Part shown: one piece after another, positions 43,259 to 51,553 of the stretch
Layout of the letters: each line of letters opens with the position of its first letter
How positions within the stretch are numbered: position 1 is the first letter of the stretch
Assembly (NCBI RefSeq): GCF_005280295.1
Contig: NZ_CP040020.1
Coordinates: 2,418,001-2,482,000 of the forward strand
Direction: 5' to 3'
Length of the DNA stretch: 64,000 bases
Source of the DNA: Brevibacterium sp. CS2
GTDB taxonomy: Bacteria; Actinomycetota; Actinomycetes; Actinomycetales; Brevibacteriaceae
Notes under the pieces: generated by a model
The model's input: the letters and a program-made list of their open reading frames with translations, nothing else
What the model was told of the DNA's origin: nothing
Database searches by the model: none
Made by a program: the position numbers and the translations under genes

Positions 43259-43543
43259 TCAGGGACGGGGGCGCTGCTCGTCGCCGGGGGTGCGGGTGGA
43301 ATCGACGGGCTCGGCGGTGCGCTCGGCGGACCGGTTCGGGTCTGCGGGACGCTCGGGGGCGTCGGTGATCTCGTGCCGCTCGGCGGTGCCGCGGTCGTCG
43401 TCGTTGCGCAGATCCTTGACCTCGGACTTGAAGATCTTCATCGACTTGCCCAGGTTCTTCGCGATCATCGGGAGCTTGGGCGCGCCGAAGATCAGCAGGA
43501 TGACGACGAGCAGGATGATGATGTGGATCGGCTCGGGGCGCAT
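43259..43543 (-). CDS. tatA: Sec-independent protein translocase TatA
   Basis: A 94-residue pore component of the Tat system. It has one N-terminal membrane helix (residues 5-20, IHIIILLVVILLIFGAPKLP), the FGxxKLP hinge, an amphipathic helix (MIAKNLGKSMKIFKSEVKD), and a long charged tail rich in Asp/Glu/Arg. It lies upstream of tatC in a two-gene set, and tatB is not next to it. Confidence 0.94.
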   Translation of the reverse strand: MRPEPIHIIILLVVILLIFGAPKLPMIAKNLGKSMKIFKSEVKDLRNDDDRGTAERHEITDAPERPADPNRSAERTAEPVDSTRTPGDEQRPRP

Positions 43544-43578
43544 GCGGACTCCTCAGGAAGCGGTTTCAGGGACCCAGT

Positions 43579-44553
43579 CTAGTCCCTGCCGACCTGGGAA
43601 TCATCCGCGCCCGGAGCGGTGCCGGCGATCGCTGAGATGGCACCGTCGGCGGCCTCGGGAGGGGAGACGGCGAGCACGTGACGCCCGTGCTGGAGCAGGA
43701 GGCGCGTGAGCCAGGTGTCGGAGAGCACTCGGAGCGTCATCGTCACGGTGCCGGGGCCGTGCGTGTCGTGGGCGCGGTCGAGCGGATCGAGCTCGTCGGC
43801 GAGCCAGGCCGCCGCCGGGGCGAGCGCCAGGGTGACCGCGGTGCCGGATTCTTCGGGGCCGGCACCGGCTCCGGAGCCCGCATCGGCCTCGCCCGTCGGC
43901 GCGGGCGGGGCGGCGGGTGCTGTCGCGGGGGCGGCGCTGCGGATGTTGTCGACGGCGAAGGACCGCTCCCCGCCGGAGGTGTGGCAGTAGGCGTCCATGT
44001 ACCACTGCCCGGTGAGCCGCAGGGAGCGCGGGGTGACGGTGCGGGCGGTGAGCTCGTCGCGGGAGGGCACGTAGTAGCGGATGTCCAGGCCGGTGCCGGC
44101 GGCCGCGGCGCCGCGGATCTCCGCAGCGAGCTCCCGGTCGAGCTCGGGGACGCCCACGTCGATGCTCGGCCGCTCGTCCTCGAGCCCGGCGGCGGTGCGG
44201 ATCTTGTCCCGGGTGGAGGCGATCGCGGCCTGGCGGTCCGGATCGAGCGAGGCGAGGTAGTCGAGGGCGGCGAGGAGGCTCGTCGACTCATCGCGGGTGA
44301 GACGCACGGGCACGGACACCTCGTCGGCGTTGCCGAGGTGGATGCGGCCGTCCTCCCAGCTCGCCTCGATGAGGTCGTCGGGCATGCGGCCGGGCCGGCC
44401 GGTGACGAAGAGGAGCTCGAGGTCGTCGACGAGCTCGGCGACGGTGACGCCGAACACCGCGGCGGTCCGTTCGAGATCCGCGCCGGGGTTCTCGATGAGG
44501 TAGGGCACGAGCCCGAGCAGGCGGGCGAGGCGCGTCGAGGCGGTCGTCGTCAT
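43579..44553 (-). CDS. pafC: WYL domain regulator PafC
   Basis: A 324-residue subunit of the PafBC heterodimer that activates RecA-independent DNA-damage genes. The N-terminal half has an HTH-like segment (RLARLLGLVPYLIENPG), the second a WYL-type domain with LTGQWYMDAYCHTSGGERSFAVDNI near residue 190. An Ala/Pro/Gly-rich insertion (about 215-250, APATAPAAPPAPTGEADAG) sits in the WYL region and is unlike most relatives. The ATG at 44553 overlaps the pafB stop as ATGA. The longer frame to 45528 lies inside pafB. Confidence 0.9.
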   Translation of the reverse strand: MTTTASTRLARLLGLVPYLIENPGADLERTAAVFGVTVAELVDDLELLFVTGRPGRMPDDLIEASWEDGRIHLGNADEVSVPVRLTRDESTSLLAALDYLASLDPDRQAAIASTRDKIRTAAGLEDERPSIDVGVPELDRELAAEIRGAAAAGTGLDIRYYVPSRDELTARTVTPRSLRLTGQWYMDAYCHTSGGERSFAVDNIRSAAPATAPAAPPAPTGEADAGSGAGAGPEESGTAVTLALAPAAAWLADELDPLDRAHDTHGPGTVTMTLRVLSDTWLTRLLLQHGRHVLAVSPPEAADGAISAIAGTAPGADDSQVGRD

Positions 44554-45608
44554 GCGCGCTCCTCCGTGTCGGGTGCGTCGGCCTTCACGGGCGTGTCCGG
44601 TGCCACGGGGGCGTCCTGTGCGGCGGTCAGCGCAGCCAGCGTGGTCCCGCGCATCCGCTCCAGGGCGTCGGCGAGGTCGGCGGGCGAGTCGACCTCGACG
44701 GCCCGCCCGAAGCCCACCAGCGTCGCGGCGAGCTCCTCCGGATCGTCGTAGCCGAGTGCGAGGAGGTCCCAGCCGGCATCGTCGGTGCCGGCGGGCGTGC
44801 CGGCGCGGCGCAGCGGGTCGCCGCTGCCGGGTCGCAGCCGCAGGTGCGCGGTCGTGCTCGCTCCGGAGGCGTGGACCGGTCGGAACCAGTCGCCGGGCCG
44901 GAAGTCCTCCGGCACCGTGTAGTCCCCGTCCTTCCGGCCGTGCACTCGGGACAGGGTGCCGGAGATGCGGGAGAGCCGGAAGGTCCGGATCTCCTCCTTG
45001 TCGAGGTCGCGGCCGAGCAGGTAGACGCGGTCGCCGCGGGTGAGCAGCGCATAGGGCTCGAGCCGCCGCTCCCCGGCGACGCCGCCGGGCTTGCGGTAGG
45101 AGAAGCGCACGGCGCGCCGGGCGTTCACCGCGGACAGCGCCGCGGCGAAGGTCTCGGTGCCGAACCGCATCCGGGCAGGCAGCGGGTCCGTGCTCTCGGC
45201 GAGGTCGATGCCGAGACCCCGGAGCTTGTGGAGCGCCCGCCCGCTCGCCTCGCCGAGCGCCGAGTCCTGCCAGAAGCGGCTCGCGACGGAGAGTACCGCG
45301 GCCTCCTGCGGGGTGAGGTCGATCTCGGGCAGCTCGTAGTCGTCGGAGGTGATCCGGTAGCCGTAGCCGTTGCGTCCGGTGAACTCGTCGTCCCAGGTCG
45401 CGGTGCTGATCTCGATCCCGAGGTCGCGGAGCAGGCGTTTGTCGCGGGAGAAGGCGCGGTCGAAGGCGGCGTCGCTGAGGCCGGCGTACTCGTCCATGCA
45501 CGCCTTGAGGGAATCGCGGTCGATCCACCCGGAGGCGGCGCGCAGCGCGATGAGCAGGTTGAGGATCCGCTCGGTCTGCTCGCGCACGCGGGAGTCGGCA
45601 TCGTTCAC
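44550..45608 (-). CDS. pafB: WYL domain regulator PafB
   Basis: A 352-residue partner of PafC. The N-terminal winged helix (SRVREQTERILNLLIALRAASGWIDRDSL and FDRAFSRDKRLLRDLGIEI) is followed by the WYL domain (RRLEPYALLTRGDRVYLLGRDLDKEEIRTFRLSRI). The family senses damage-linked single-stranded DNA or nucleic acid, and transcription of repair genes follows. The GTG at 45608 is chosen because a TAGCGT -10 (45616-45621) ends exactly 7 bases upstream, so GTG codons at 45614 and 45617 would fall in or beside the promoter. It is divergent from the DUF3866 gene. Confidence 0.93.
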   Translation of the reverse strand: MNDADSRVREQTERILNLLIALRAASGWIDRDSLKACMDEYAGLSDAAFDRAFSRDKRLLRDLGIEISTATWDDEFTGRNGYGYRITSDDYELPEIDLTPQEAAVLSVASRFWQDSALGEASGRALHKLRGLGIDLAESTDPLPARMRFGTETFAAALSAVNARRAVRFSYRKPGGVAGERRLEPYALLTRGDRVYLLGRDLDKEEIRTFRLSRISGTLSRVHGRKDGDYTVPEDFRPGDWFRPVHASGASTTAHLRLRPGSGDPLRRAGTPAGTDDAGWDLLALGYDDPEELAATLVGFGRAVEVDSPADLADALERMRGTTLAALTAAQDAPVAPDTPVKADAPDTEERA

Positions 45609-45615
45609 GCCCACC

Positions 45616-45621
45616 ACGCTA
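45616..45621 (-). promoter_or_regulatory. -10 box (TAGCGT) for leaderless pafB
   Basis: On the minus strand TAGCGT ends 7 bases before GTG 45608. Confidence 0.5.
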
Positions 45622-45636
45622 CAGGCACGCACCGGG

Positions 45637-45642
45637 TACGGT
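45637..45642 (+). promoter_or_regulatory. -10 box (TACGGT) for the leaderless DUF3866 gene
   Basis: TACGGT ends 6 bases before ATG 45649. This and the pafB -10 are only 15 bases apart on opposite strands, so the promoters overlap. Confidence 0.5.
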
Positions 45643-45648
45643 GGGCAT

Positions 45649-46803
45649 ATGATCCACTGGCGTCGTGCGCATGTCGTGTCCGTGAGCAGCGATCGGCCCG
45701 GGGTGAGGGAGGTCCGCGCGGCCCTCACCGAACCCCTCCCGGGCGCTGACGGCAGCCCGGGGGCAACCGGTGCCGGAGAGGTCCGCGCAGTGGCCTACAC
45801 CGGGCTCGTCGGCACCCCGGAGCCCGGCGACACCGTGATCCTCAACGTCTCCGCCCTCGCCCGCGGGCTCGGCACCGGCGGATTCGCGCTCGTCGTCGTC
45901 CTGCCCGAGGCGCTCCCCGCGGACCCGCCTCCGGCTCCGGGGCACCTCGTCAAGGACCGCTACTCCCCCACCCAGACGATGGTGCTCGGGGTCGACGACC
46001 AGGAGTCCGAGCACCATGCGACGCTCGCGCAGGCGACGGGCATCGACGGGATGCCGGTGCTCGTCGCCGACCTCCACTCGGCGCTGCCCGCGATCCTCGC
46101 CGGGATCCGGGCGGAGGACCCGGAGCTGCGGGTCGCCTATGCGATGACCGACGGGGCGGCGCTCCCGCTGCCGTTCTCCCAGGCGGTCGCAGGGCTGCAG
46201 GAGGCCGGCTGGCTCGCCGACACGCTGAGCGTCGGCCAGGCGTGGGGCGGGGACCACGAGGCCGTCACCGTCCACTCCGCCCTGCTCGCGGCCCGCCACG
46301 TCGCCGGCGCGGACATCACGATCGTCAGCCAGGGCCCGGGCAACCTCGGGACCGGGACCCCGTTCGGGTTCTCCGGCATGGTCGTCGGCGACCACCTCGA
46401 CGCCGCCGCGCTGCTCGGCGGGCTGCCCGTGGCGGTGGCCCGGATGTCGAACGCCGATGCCCGCGGGCGCCATTTCGGGATCTCCCATCACACGCTCACC
46501 GCAGTCGGCCGGGGCGCTCGACCGGGCTGCACGGTGCCGCTGCCCGACCTCGCCACCCTGCCGGACTCCGTGGCGGCGGCGTGCGACCCCGACCCGCGGA
46601 TCGTCGCCGAGGCGCTCGCCTCCCAGCGCGCCGAACTCGCCGCCCACACGCTCGTCGACGTCGAGCTCGACGGGCTGTTCGAAGCGCTCGAGGGCTCCCC
46701 CGTCCGGCTGTCGACGATGGGCCGCGGTCTCACCGCGGATGCCGCCTCGTTCCTCTCCGCCGCGGCCGCCGGGCGCTGGGCGGCCCGCGCGCTCGCCGGA
46801 TGA
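45649..46803 (+). CDS. DUF3866 family protein
   Basis: A 384-residue cytoplasmic protein of an actinobacterial/firmicute family with no assigned function. The middle is well kept in the family: GHLVKDRYSPTQTMVLGVDDQESEHHATL near residue 105, MPVLVADLHSALPAI, YAMTDGAALPL, VGQAWGGDHEAVTVHSAL near 200, and QGPGNLGTGTPFGFSG near 228. His and Asp clusters hint at metal or nucleotide binding. It is embedded in the Pup-proteasome region on the opposite strand, back to back with pafB. Confidence 0.88.
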   Translation: MIHWRRAHVVSVSSDRPGVREVRAALTEPLPGADGSPGATGAGEVRAVAYTGLVGTPEPGDTVILNVSALARGLGTGGFALVVVLPEALPADPPPAPGHLVKDRYSPTQTMVLGVDDQESEHHATLAQATGIDGMPVLVADLHSALPAILAGIRAEDPELRVAYAMTDGAALPLPFSQAVAGLQEAGWLADTLSVGQAWGGDHEAVTVHSALLAARHVAGADITIVSQGPGNLGTGTPFGFSGMVVGDHLDAAALLGGLPVAVARMSNADARGRHFGISHHTLTAVGRGARPGCTVPLPDLATLPDSVAAACDPDPRIVAEALASQRAELAAHTLVDVELDGLFEALEGSPVRLSTMGRGLTADAASFLSAAAAGRWAARALAG

Positions 46804-46884
46804 CAGCGGCGCCGTCGCCTGCCCGGAGGGGGCGGACGACTGCGCCGTGCGCGGTCTCGGCTCAGTGCCGCTGCGAGCGCGGTG

Positions 46885-47259
46885 TCAGCGCACGTTCTCG
46901 AGGTCGCACACGAAGATCAGGCTCTCCCCGGGGGCGATGACGCCGCCGGCGCCGTGGTCGCCGTAGGCGAGGTGCGGCGGGATCCGCAGGGTGCGTCGAC
47001 CGCCGACCTTCATCCCCTGCATGCCCTGGTCCCAGCCGGCGATGACCATGCCGACGCCGAGCCGGAACTCGAGCGGGGCGCCGCGGTTGTACGAGGAGTC
47101 GAACTCCTCACCGGTCGAGTGGGTGACGCCGACGTAGTGGACGGCGACGGTGTCTCCGGCCTTCGCCTCGGCACCGGTGCCGATCTCGTCGTCGACGATC
47201 TCGAGCTCGGTGGGCGGCTGGTCGCCGGGGAAATCGATCTCGGGCTTGCTCTTGGCCAT
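46885..47259 (-). CDS. FKBP-type peptidyl-prolyl isomerase
   Basis: A 124-residue single-domain cytoplasmic FKBP that speeds proline cis-trans isomerisation. Active-site residues are present: VHYVGVTHSTGEEFDSSYNRG near residue 43, LGVGMVIAGWDQGMQGMKVGGRRTLRIP and AYGDHGAGGVIAPGESLIFVCDL. There is no signal peptide. It is downstream of the lipoprotein FKBP gene and pafA, a common arrangement in actinobacterial proteasome loci. Confidence 0.94.
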   Translation of the reverse strand: MAKSKPEIDFPGDQPPTELEIVDDEIGTGAEAKAGDTVAVHYVGVTHSTGEEFDSSYNRGAPLEFRLGVGMVIAGWDQGMQGMKVGGRRTLRIPPHLAYGDHGAGGVIAPGESLIFVCDLENVR

Positions 47260-47311
47260 GTCTGCTGTCCTTCCGGGACGGGAGATGGTGGATGGGTGCG
47301 GCGGCTGCCGG

Positions 47312-48268
47312 TCAGCCGACGGCCGACAGGATGTCGATGACGAACACGAGGGTGGCGTCGCCGGGAATGGACGGCGGGGAGCCCTGCGCCCCGTAGCCCT
47401 TCTCCGGCGGGATCACGACGAGGATCTGGGAACCGACCTTCTGCCCGATGAGCGCCTCGTTCCAGCCGTCGATGACGGGGGCCGCGCCCACGCCCTCGAC
47501 GGCGAAGGGCTCGCCGCGGTCCCAGCTCGAGTCGAAGGTCTGCGAGGCGTCGTCCCACAGCCAGCCGGAGTAGTGGACGCTCACGGTCTGGCCCTCGGAG
47601 ACCTCGGCGCCCTCCCCCAGGATCGTCGGCTCGACGACGAGCTCGGCCGGGGCGTCGCCCTCGGGCTGGGTGATGCTCGGAACGCCGGCGTCGTCGGTGG
47701 ACACCTCGGGCAGGCCCTCGACGGGCTCCTGCGGCTCACCGGAGGCGCGCTCGAGCGGTTCCGGGATCTCCTCGGCGCTCACCACGTCGACGACGTAGAT
47801 CAGGGTCTCGGCAGGCTGCCCGGACTGCGGGCTGCCGTTGAGGCTCAGCAGCACGCGGGAGCCGACCGGCACGTCGACGAGCGCGTCGAACAGCGCCTGG
47901 TTGATCTGCGCGGTGTCCATCGGGAAGCCCGACGGCGACTCGGCCTGATAGCTCGACTCGATGACCTCACCGCTCGTCCCGGACACCATCGTCATGTTCG
48001 CCGTGACCTGCTGTCCCTCGGCGACCGGTTCGCCGTCGCCCTCGGAGAGCACGGTGTGCGCGGACTCCTCGATGACGAGCGGGGTCTCGAAGGACACCGT
48101 CGGCTCGGCGTCGGGCTCGCCCTCGACGGTGACGCCGTCGAGCGAGGTGGTCTTGGCCTCGGCGGTGGAGACCGCCTGGGTCTCGCCGGCCGGATCCGAT
48201 CCCGAGTCGCCGCAGCCGGCGAGGGCCAGCACGGCGATGCTCAGGGCACTGATGAGAGTGGTGCGCAC
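47312..48268 (-). CDS. Lipoprotein FKBP-type peptidyl-prolyl isomerase with two domains
   Basis: A 318-residue exported lipoprotein. The signal peptide ends in a lipobox LALAGC, so Cys19 would be lipidated. The first FKBP-like domain (about 80-165) is degenerate and lacks the aromatic active-site residues. The second (about 210-318) is intact: TVSVHYSGWLWDDASQTFDSSWDRG, VIDGWNEALIGQKVGSQILVVIPPEKGYG and DATLVFVIDIL. The linker is rich in Glu/Pro/Gly. It probably folds secreted proteins at the outer face of the membrane. It follows pafA with its own start 60 bases later. Confidence 0.92.
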   Translation of the reverse strand: MRTTLISALSIAVLALAGCGDSGSDPAGETQAVSTAEAKTTSLDGVTVEGEPDAEPTVSFETPLVIEESAHTVLSEGDGEPVAEGQQVTANMTMVSGTSGEVIESSYQAESPSGFPMDTAQINQALFDALVDVPVGSRVLLSLNGSPQSGQPAETLIYVVDVVSAEEIPEPLERASGEPQEPVEGLPEVSTDDAGVPSITQPEGDAPAELVVEPTILGEGAEVSEGQTVSVHYSGWLWDDASQTFDSSWDRGEPFAVEGVGAAPVIDGWNEALIGQKVGSQILVVIPPEKGYGAQGSPPSIPGDATLVFVIDILSAVG

Positions 48269-48327
48269 GAAGGCGTCCTTTCCACGAGGGGCAGGGCAGG
48301 GCGAAGAGCCCCCACGATCCTAGCGGC

Positions 48328-49800
48328 TCACACTGAGTGCGCGCCCGGAGCCTCCCCCAGCCCCGCGATGAGCGCGTCGGCGGAGTCGTTCGATGCCGCG
48401 AACGGGTCCTTGAGGACGACGGCGCGCTGGAGCTGGTCGTTGAGCCGCAGATGCACCCAGTCGACGGTGAAGTCGCGGCGGGCCGCGTGCGCCGCGCGCA
48501 CGAACCGGCCGCGGATCGCCGCGCGCGTCGTGGCCGGCGGGGCGTCGACGGCGGCGCGCACCGTGTCCTCGGGGACCACACGGGCGGCGAGCCCCGCGGC
48601 CTCGAGGCGGGCGAGCATGCCGGACCCCGGGGTGAGGTCGTGGAAGGCGAAGTCGAGGCGCGCGATCCGCGGGTCGGCGAGCCCGGCCTCCGAGCGCTGC
48701 AGGTAGCGCTGCACGAGGCCGCGCTTGATGACCCAGTCGAGCTCCGTGTCGACGCCGGTGAAGTCCCCGCTCTCCACGGCGGCGAGGATCCGCGTCCACA
48801 GGTCGATGACCCGCGCGGCGGACGCGTCGGAGCCGAGGCTGTGGTCGCCGGCGGCCACGAGCGCGCGGGCCCGCTCGAGGTAGATCGAGAGCAGCTCGAG
48901 CACGGTGAGGCGCTCCCCCGACACGAGCTCGAGGACGTGTCGGCCGGTGAGGTCGCGGGCGACGTGCCGGATGTCGCGGATCGGGTTGCGGAGGCTGAGG
49001 TCGCGGATCGGGGCGCCGGACTCGATGAGGTCGAGGACGAGCGCGGCGGAGCCGACCTTGAGCTCCGTCGTCGTCTGCGTCATCGAGGAGTCGCCGACGA
49101 TGACGTGGAGACGGCGGTACTTCTCCGCGTCGGCATGGGGCTCGTCGCGGGCGTTGATGATCGGCCGGGAGCGGGTGGTGGCCGAGGACACGCCCTCCCA
49201 CATGACGTCGGAGCGGGCCGACAGCCCGTAGACGAGGTCCCTGCCCGGATCGGTGGGAGCGGTGTGCGGGCTATGCGGGGCGGCGCGGTTGGAGTCGGCC
49301 GGCCGGAGGTCGGTGGCGACCGCACGCGGGATCACCGCCCCGGCGCCGACCATGAGCTGCCGGGTGACGAGGAAGGGCAGGAGCACCGAGGTGAGGTGGG
49401 TGAAGTCCATCGAGCGGCGCACGAGGAGGTTCTCGTGGCTGCCGTAGGAGTTCCCTGCGGAGTCGGTGTTGTTCTTCACCAGGTGGGCGGTGCCGTCCAC
49501 CCCGTCGGCGGCCATCGCGGCCTGGGCGCGGGCGAGGAGATCGACCATGATCGCGTCCCCCGCGGCGTCCTGCGCGAGGAGATCGGGCAGCACGTCGCAC
49601 TCGGCGGTCGCGTACTCCGGGTGGGAGCCGACGTCGAGGTAGAGGCGGGCGCCGTTGGGGAGGAACACGTTGGAGGACCGGCCCCACTCGACGACCGGTC
49701 GGAACAGGTAGCGGGCGATCTCCTCGGGCCCGAGGCGCCTCCCCTCGCCCTGGGTGAACGCGATGCCGTACTCGGTCTCGAGGCCGAAGATCCGCTTCAC
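48328..49800 (-). CDS. pafA: Pup--protein ligase PafA
   Basis: A 490-residue ligase of the glutamine synthetase fold that links the C-terminal Glu of Pup to substrate lysines. The Mg/ATP Glu motif LETEYGIAF is at residues 7-15, the catalytic Asp is in ARLYLDVGSHPEY at about D56, and KNNTDSAGNSYGSHENLLV, RPIINARDEPHADAEKYRRLHVIVGDSS and the C-terminal DFAFHDLTPG follow. The start is a GTG overlapping the prcA stop as GTGA, so expression is tied to the core subunits. Confidence 0.97.
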   Translation of the reverse strand: MKRIFGLETEYGIAFTQGEGRRLGPEEIARYLFRPVVEWGRSSNVFLPNGARLYLDVGSHPEYATAECDVLPDLLAQDAAGDAIMVDLLARAQAAMAADGVDGTAHLVKNNTDSAGNSYGSHENLLVRRSMDFTHLTSVLLPFLVTRQLMVGAGAVIPRAVATDLRPADSNRAAPHSPHTAPTDPGRDLVYGLSARSDVMWEGVSSATTRSRPIINARDEPHADAEKYRRLHVIVGDSSMTQTTTELKVGSAALVLDLIESGAPIRDLSLRNPIRDIRHVARDLTGRHVLELVSGERLTVLELLSIYLERARALVAAGDHSLGSDASAARVIDLWTRILAAVESGDFTGVDTELDWVIKRGLVQRYLQRSEAGLADPRIARLDFAFHDLTPGSGMLARLEAAGLAARVVPEDTVRAAVDAPPATTRAAIRGRFVRAAHAARRDFTVDWVHLRLNDQLQRAVVLKDPFAASNDSADALIAGLGEAPGAHSV

Positions 49801-50558
49801 TGTGCGTCCTCCGCCGGTGGCTGCGTGCTCCCCGGCTGCGCGTCGGTGCCCGGCTGCGCGTCGGTGCCCGCGGCGAGGGCGAGCAGCTCGGCCATCGCGG
49901 TGTCGTCGAGGCGGCGGAAGGTGCGGTGGCTGCCGGTCGTCCGGTCGAGGACGGCGGCCTCGATGCTCGTGACGGGGATCGGCGCCCCGTCGGCGGGCGA
50001 CAGGGCGCGCACGCCGAGCGCGAACACCGCGGGCAGCGGCCGGTCGGCGGTGTGGACGCCGGAGAGCTGGGTGGAGATCGCGTCGGCCTGGCCGCCGATC
50101 GCCACGTGCTCGTTCTCGTCGGCCACGGAGCCGTCGTAGGACAGCCGGTAGAGGCGGTCCCCGGCGGCGGTGACGCCGAGCTCGGCGACGACGATCTCGA
50201 CCTCGAAGGGCTTCGACTCGGTGGTGAAGACGCCGGCGAGGGTCTGCGCGTAGGCGTTGGTGAGGCCGCGCGCGGTGACATCGGCCCGGTCGTAGGAATA
50301 GCCGCGGAGGTCGGCGTAGCGCACCCCGGCCTGCCGCAGGGTCTCGAACTCGTTGTACTTGCCGACGGCCGCGAAGCCGATCCGATCGTAGATCTCGGCG
50401 ATCTTGTGGAGCGTCGAGGACGGGTTCTCGGCGATGAGGACGATGCCCTCGTCGTAGCGGAGCACGACGACCGAGCGGCCGCGCGCGATCCCCTTCCGGG
50501 CGAATTCCGCCCGGTCCTTCATCAGCTGCTCGGGTGAGACGTAGAACGGCTGGCTCAT
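49797..50558 (-). CDS. prcA: Proteasome alpha subunit PrcA
   Basis: A 253-residue alpha subunit forming the outer rings of the 20S core and the gate for Mpa. The N-terminal gating stretch [23 protein letters not shown] is typical. There is no N-terminal Thr nucleophile. The C-terminus ends in a DAQ/PGT repeat from two perfect 18-base DNA copies (49831-49866). The ATG at 50558 overlaps the prcB stop as ATGA. The longer frame to 50780 is within prcB. Confidence 0.96.
   Translation of the reverse strand: MSQPFYVSPEQLMKDRAEFARKGIARGRSVVVLRYDEGIVLIAENPSSTLHKIAEIYDRIGFAAVGKYNEFETLRQAGVRYADLRGYSYDRADVTARGLTNAYAQTLAGVFTTESKPFEVEIVVAELGVTAAGDRLYRLSYDGSVADENEHVAIGGQADAISTQLSGVHTADRPLPAVFALGVRALSPADGAPIPVTSIEAAVLDRTTGSHRTFRRLDDTAMAELLALAAGTDAQPGTDAQPGSTQPPAEDAQ
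49831..49866 (-). repeat. Two perfect 18-base tandem copies in the prcA end
   Basis: Bases 49831-49848 and 49849-49866 are identical and encode two Gly-Thr-Asp-Ala-Gln-Pro-type units at the PrcA C-terminus. Copy number may vary between strains. Confidence 0.8.
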
Positions 50559-51361
50559 GCGCGCTCTCCTTCCGCGCGGGTGGCCACCACGGCGGTGGCG
50601 ATGTCGAGGACCTCCGACTGCGGCACCTGCCGGGTGCCCGCGGCGTCGACGAGGTGGACGACGGGGGCGACCTGGCGCATGAAGTCCGGTCCCCCGGTGG
50701 CGGAGTCGTCGTCGGCGGCGTCGATGAGCGCCTCGACGGCGACCCGGATCGCCGCCGGCGAGTCGAGATCGGGGCTCCACAGCTTCTTCAGCGCCCCCCG
50801 GGCGAACCCGGAGCCGGATCCGATCGAGTGAAAGTTGACCTCTTCGTACTTCCCGCCGGTGACGTCGAAGCTGAAGATCCGCCCGTGGTCGGCGCCGGGC
50901 TCCACGCCGGCGAACAGCGGCACCACCGCGAGGCCCTGCATCGCGAGGCCGAGGTTGGCGCGCAGCATCGAGGCGAGCCGGTTGGCCTTGCCGACGAGCG
51001 AGAGCGGGGTGCCCTCGATCTTCTCGTAGTGCTCGAGCTCGAGCTGGAACAGCCGGATGAGCTCGAGGGCGAGCCCGGCGGTGCCGGCGATGCCGATGAC
51101 GGAGGTCGAATCCGCGGCGTGGACCTTCTCGATGGTGTGGCTGGCGATGACGTTGCCGATCGTCGCGCGCCGGTCGCCGGCCATGAGCACCCCGGTGGCG
51201 GTCTTGAACGACACGATCGTCGTGCCCTCGGGCACCTGCGGGGCGGGGAGCTGCGCACCGCTCTCGCCGAACGGCAGCACCTCGGGGGCGGTCGCCCGGG
51301 CGAAGGCGATGAACGAGTTGGTCGTCGAGCTCAGGTAGGCGGGGTCGAAGCCGGGAGTCAC
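50555..51361 (-). CDS. prcB: Proteasome beta subunit PrcB
   Basis: A 268-residue proteolytic subunit. A propeptide of 46 residues precedes the self-processing site [14 protein letters not shown], so Thr47 becomes the nucleophile. Relative to it, Asp17 (MAGDRR) and Lys33 (IEKV) are in place. The C-terminal part has [13 protein letters not shown] and the usual ATAVV helix. The GTG start overlaps the pup stop (GTGA). It forms the two inner rings of the 20S chamber. Confidence 0.97.
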   Translation of the reverse strand: MTPGFDPAYLSSTTNSFIAFARATAPEVLPFGESGAQLPAPQVPEGTTIVSFKTATGVLMAGDRRATIGNVIASHTIEKVHAADSTSVIGIAGTAGLALELIRLFQLELEHYEKIEGTPLSLVGKANRLASMLRANLGLAMQGLAVVPLFAGVEPGADHGRIFSFDVTGGKYEEVNFHSIGSGSGFARGALKKLWSPDLDSPAAIRVAVEALIDAADDDSATGGPDFMRQVAPVVHLVDAAGTRQVPQSEVLDIATAVVATRAEGERA

Positions 51362-51552
51362 TGGCCGCCCTTCTGGACGAAGTTGCGGACGAACTCCTCG
51401 GCGTTCGACTCCAGCACGCTGTCGATGTCGTCGAGGATCGAGTCGACCGCCTCGGTATTCACCTGGGTCTGCGCCTGCGCGGCGACGGGTGCGTCGACCG
51501 GCTCGACGTCGTCCTTGCGGGTGGTGCGGATCTGCTCCTGGCCGCTGCTCAT
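51358..51552 (-). CDS. pup: Prokaryotic ubiquitin-like protein Pup
   Basis: A 64-residue, mostly unfolded tag. The second half has the Mpa-binding coiled-coil helix ([27 protein letters not shown]) and ends in GGQ. The final Gln means Dop must deamidate it to Glu before PafA can attach it. The N-terminus is Gln/Thr/Arg-rich and serves as the threading end. The ATG at 51552 sits one base after the dop stop, and its stop overlaps prcB. Confidence 0.97.
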   Translation of the reverse strand: MSSGQEQIRTTRKDDVEPVDAPVAAQAQTQVNTEAVDSILDDIDSVLESNAEEFVRNFVQKGGQ

Positions 51553-51553
51553 C

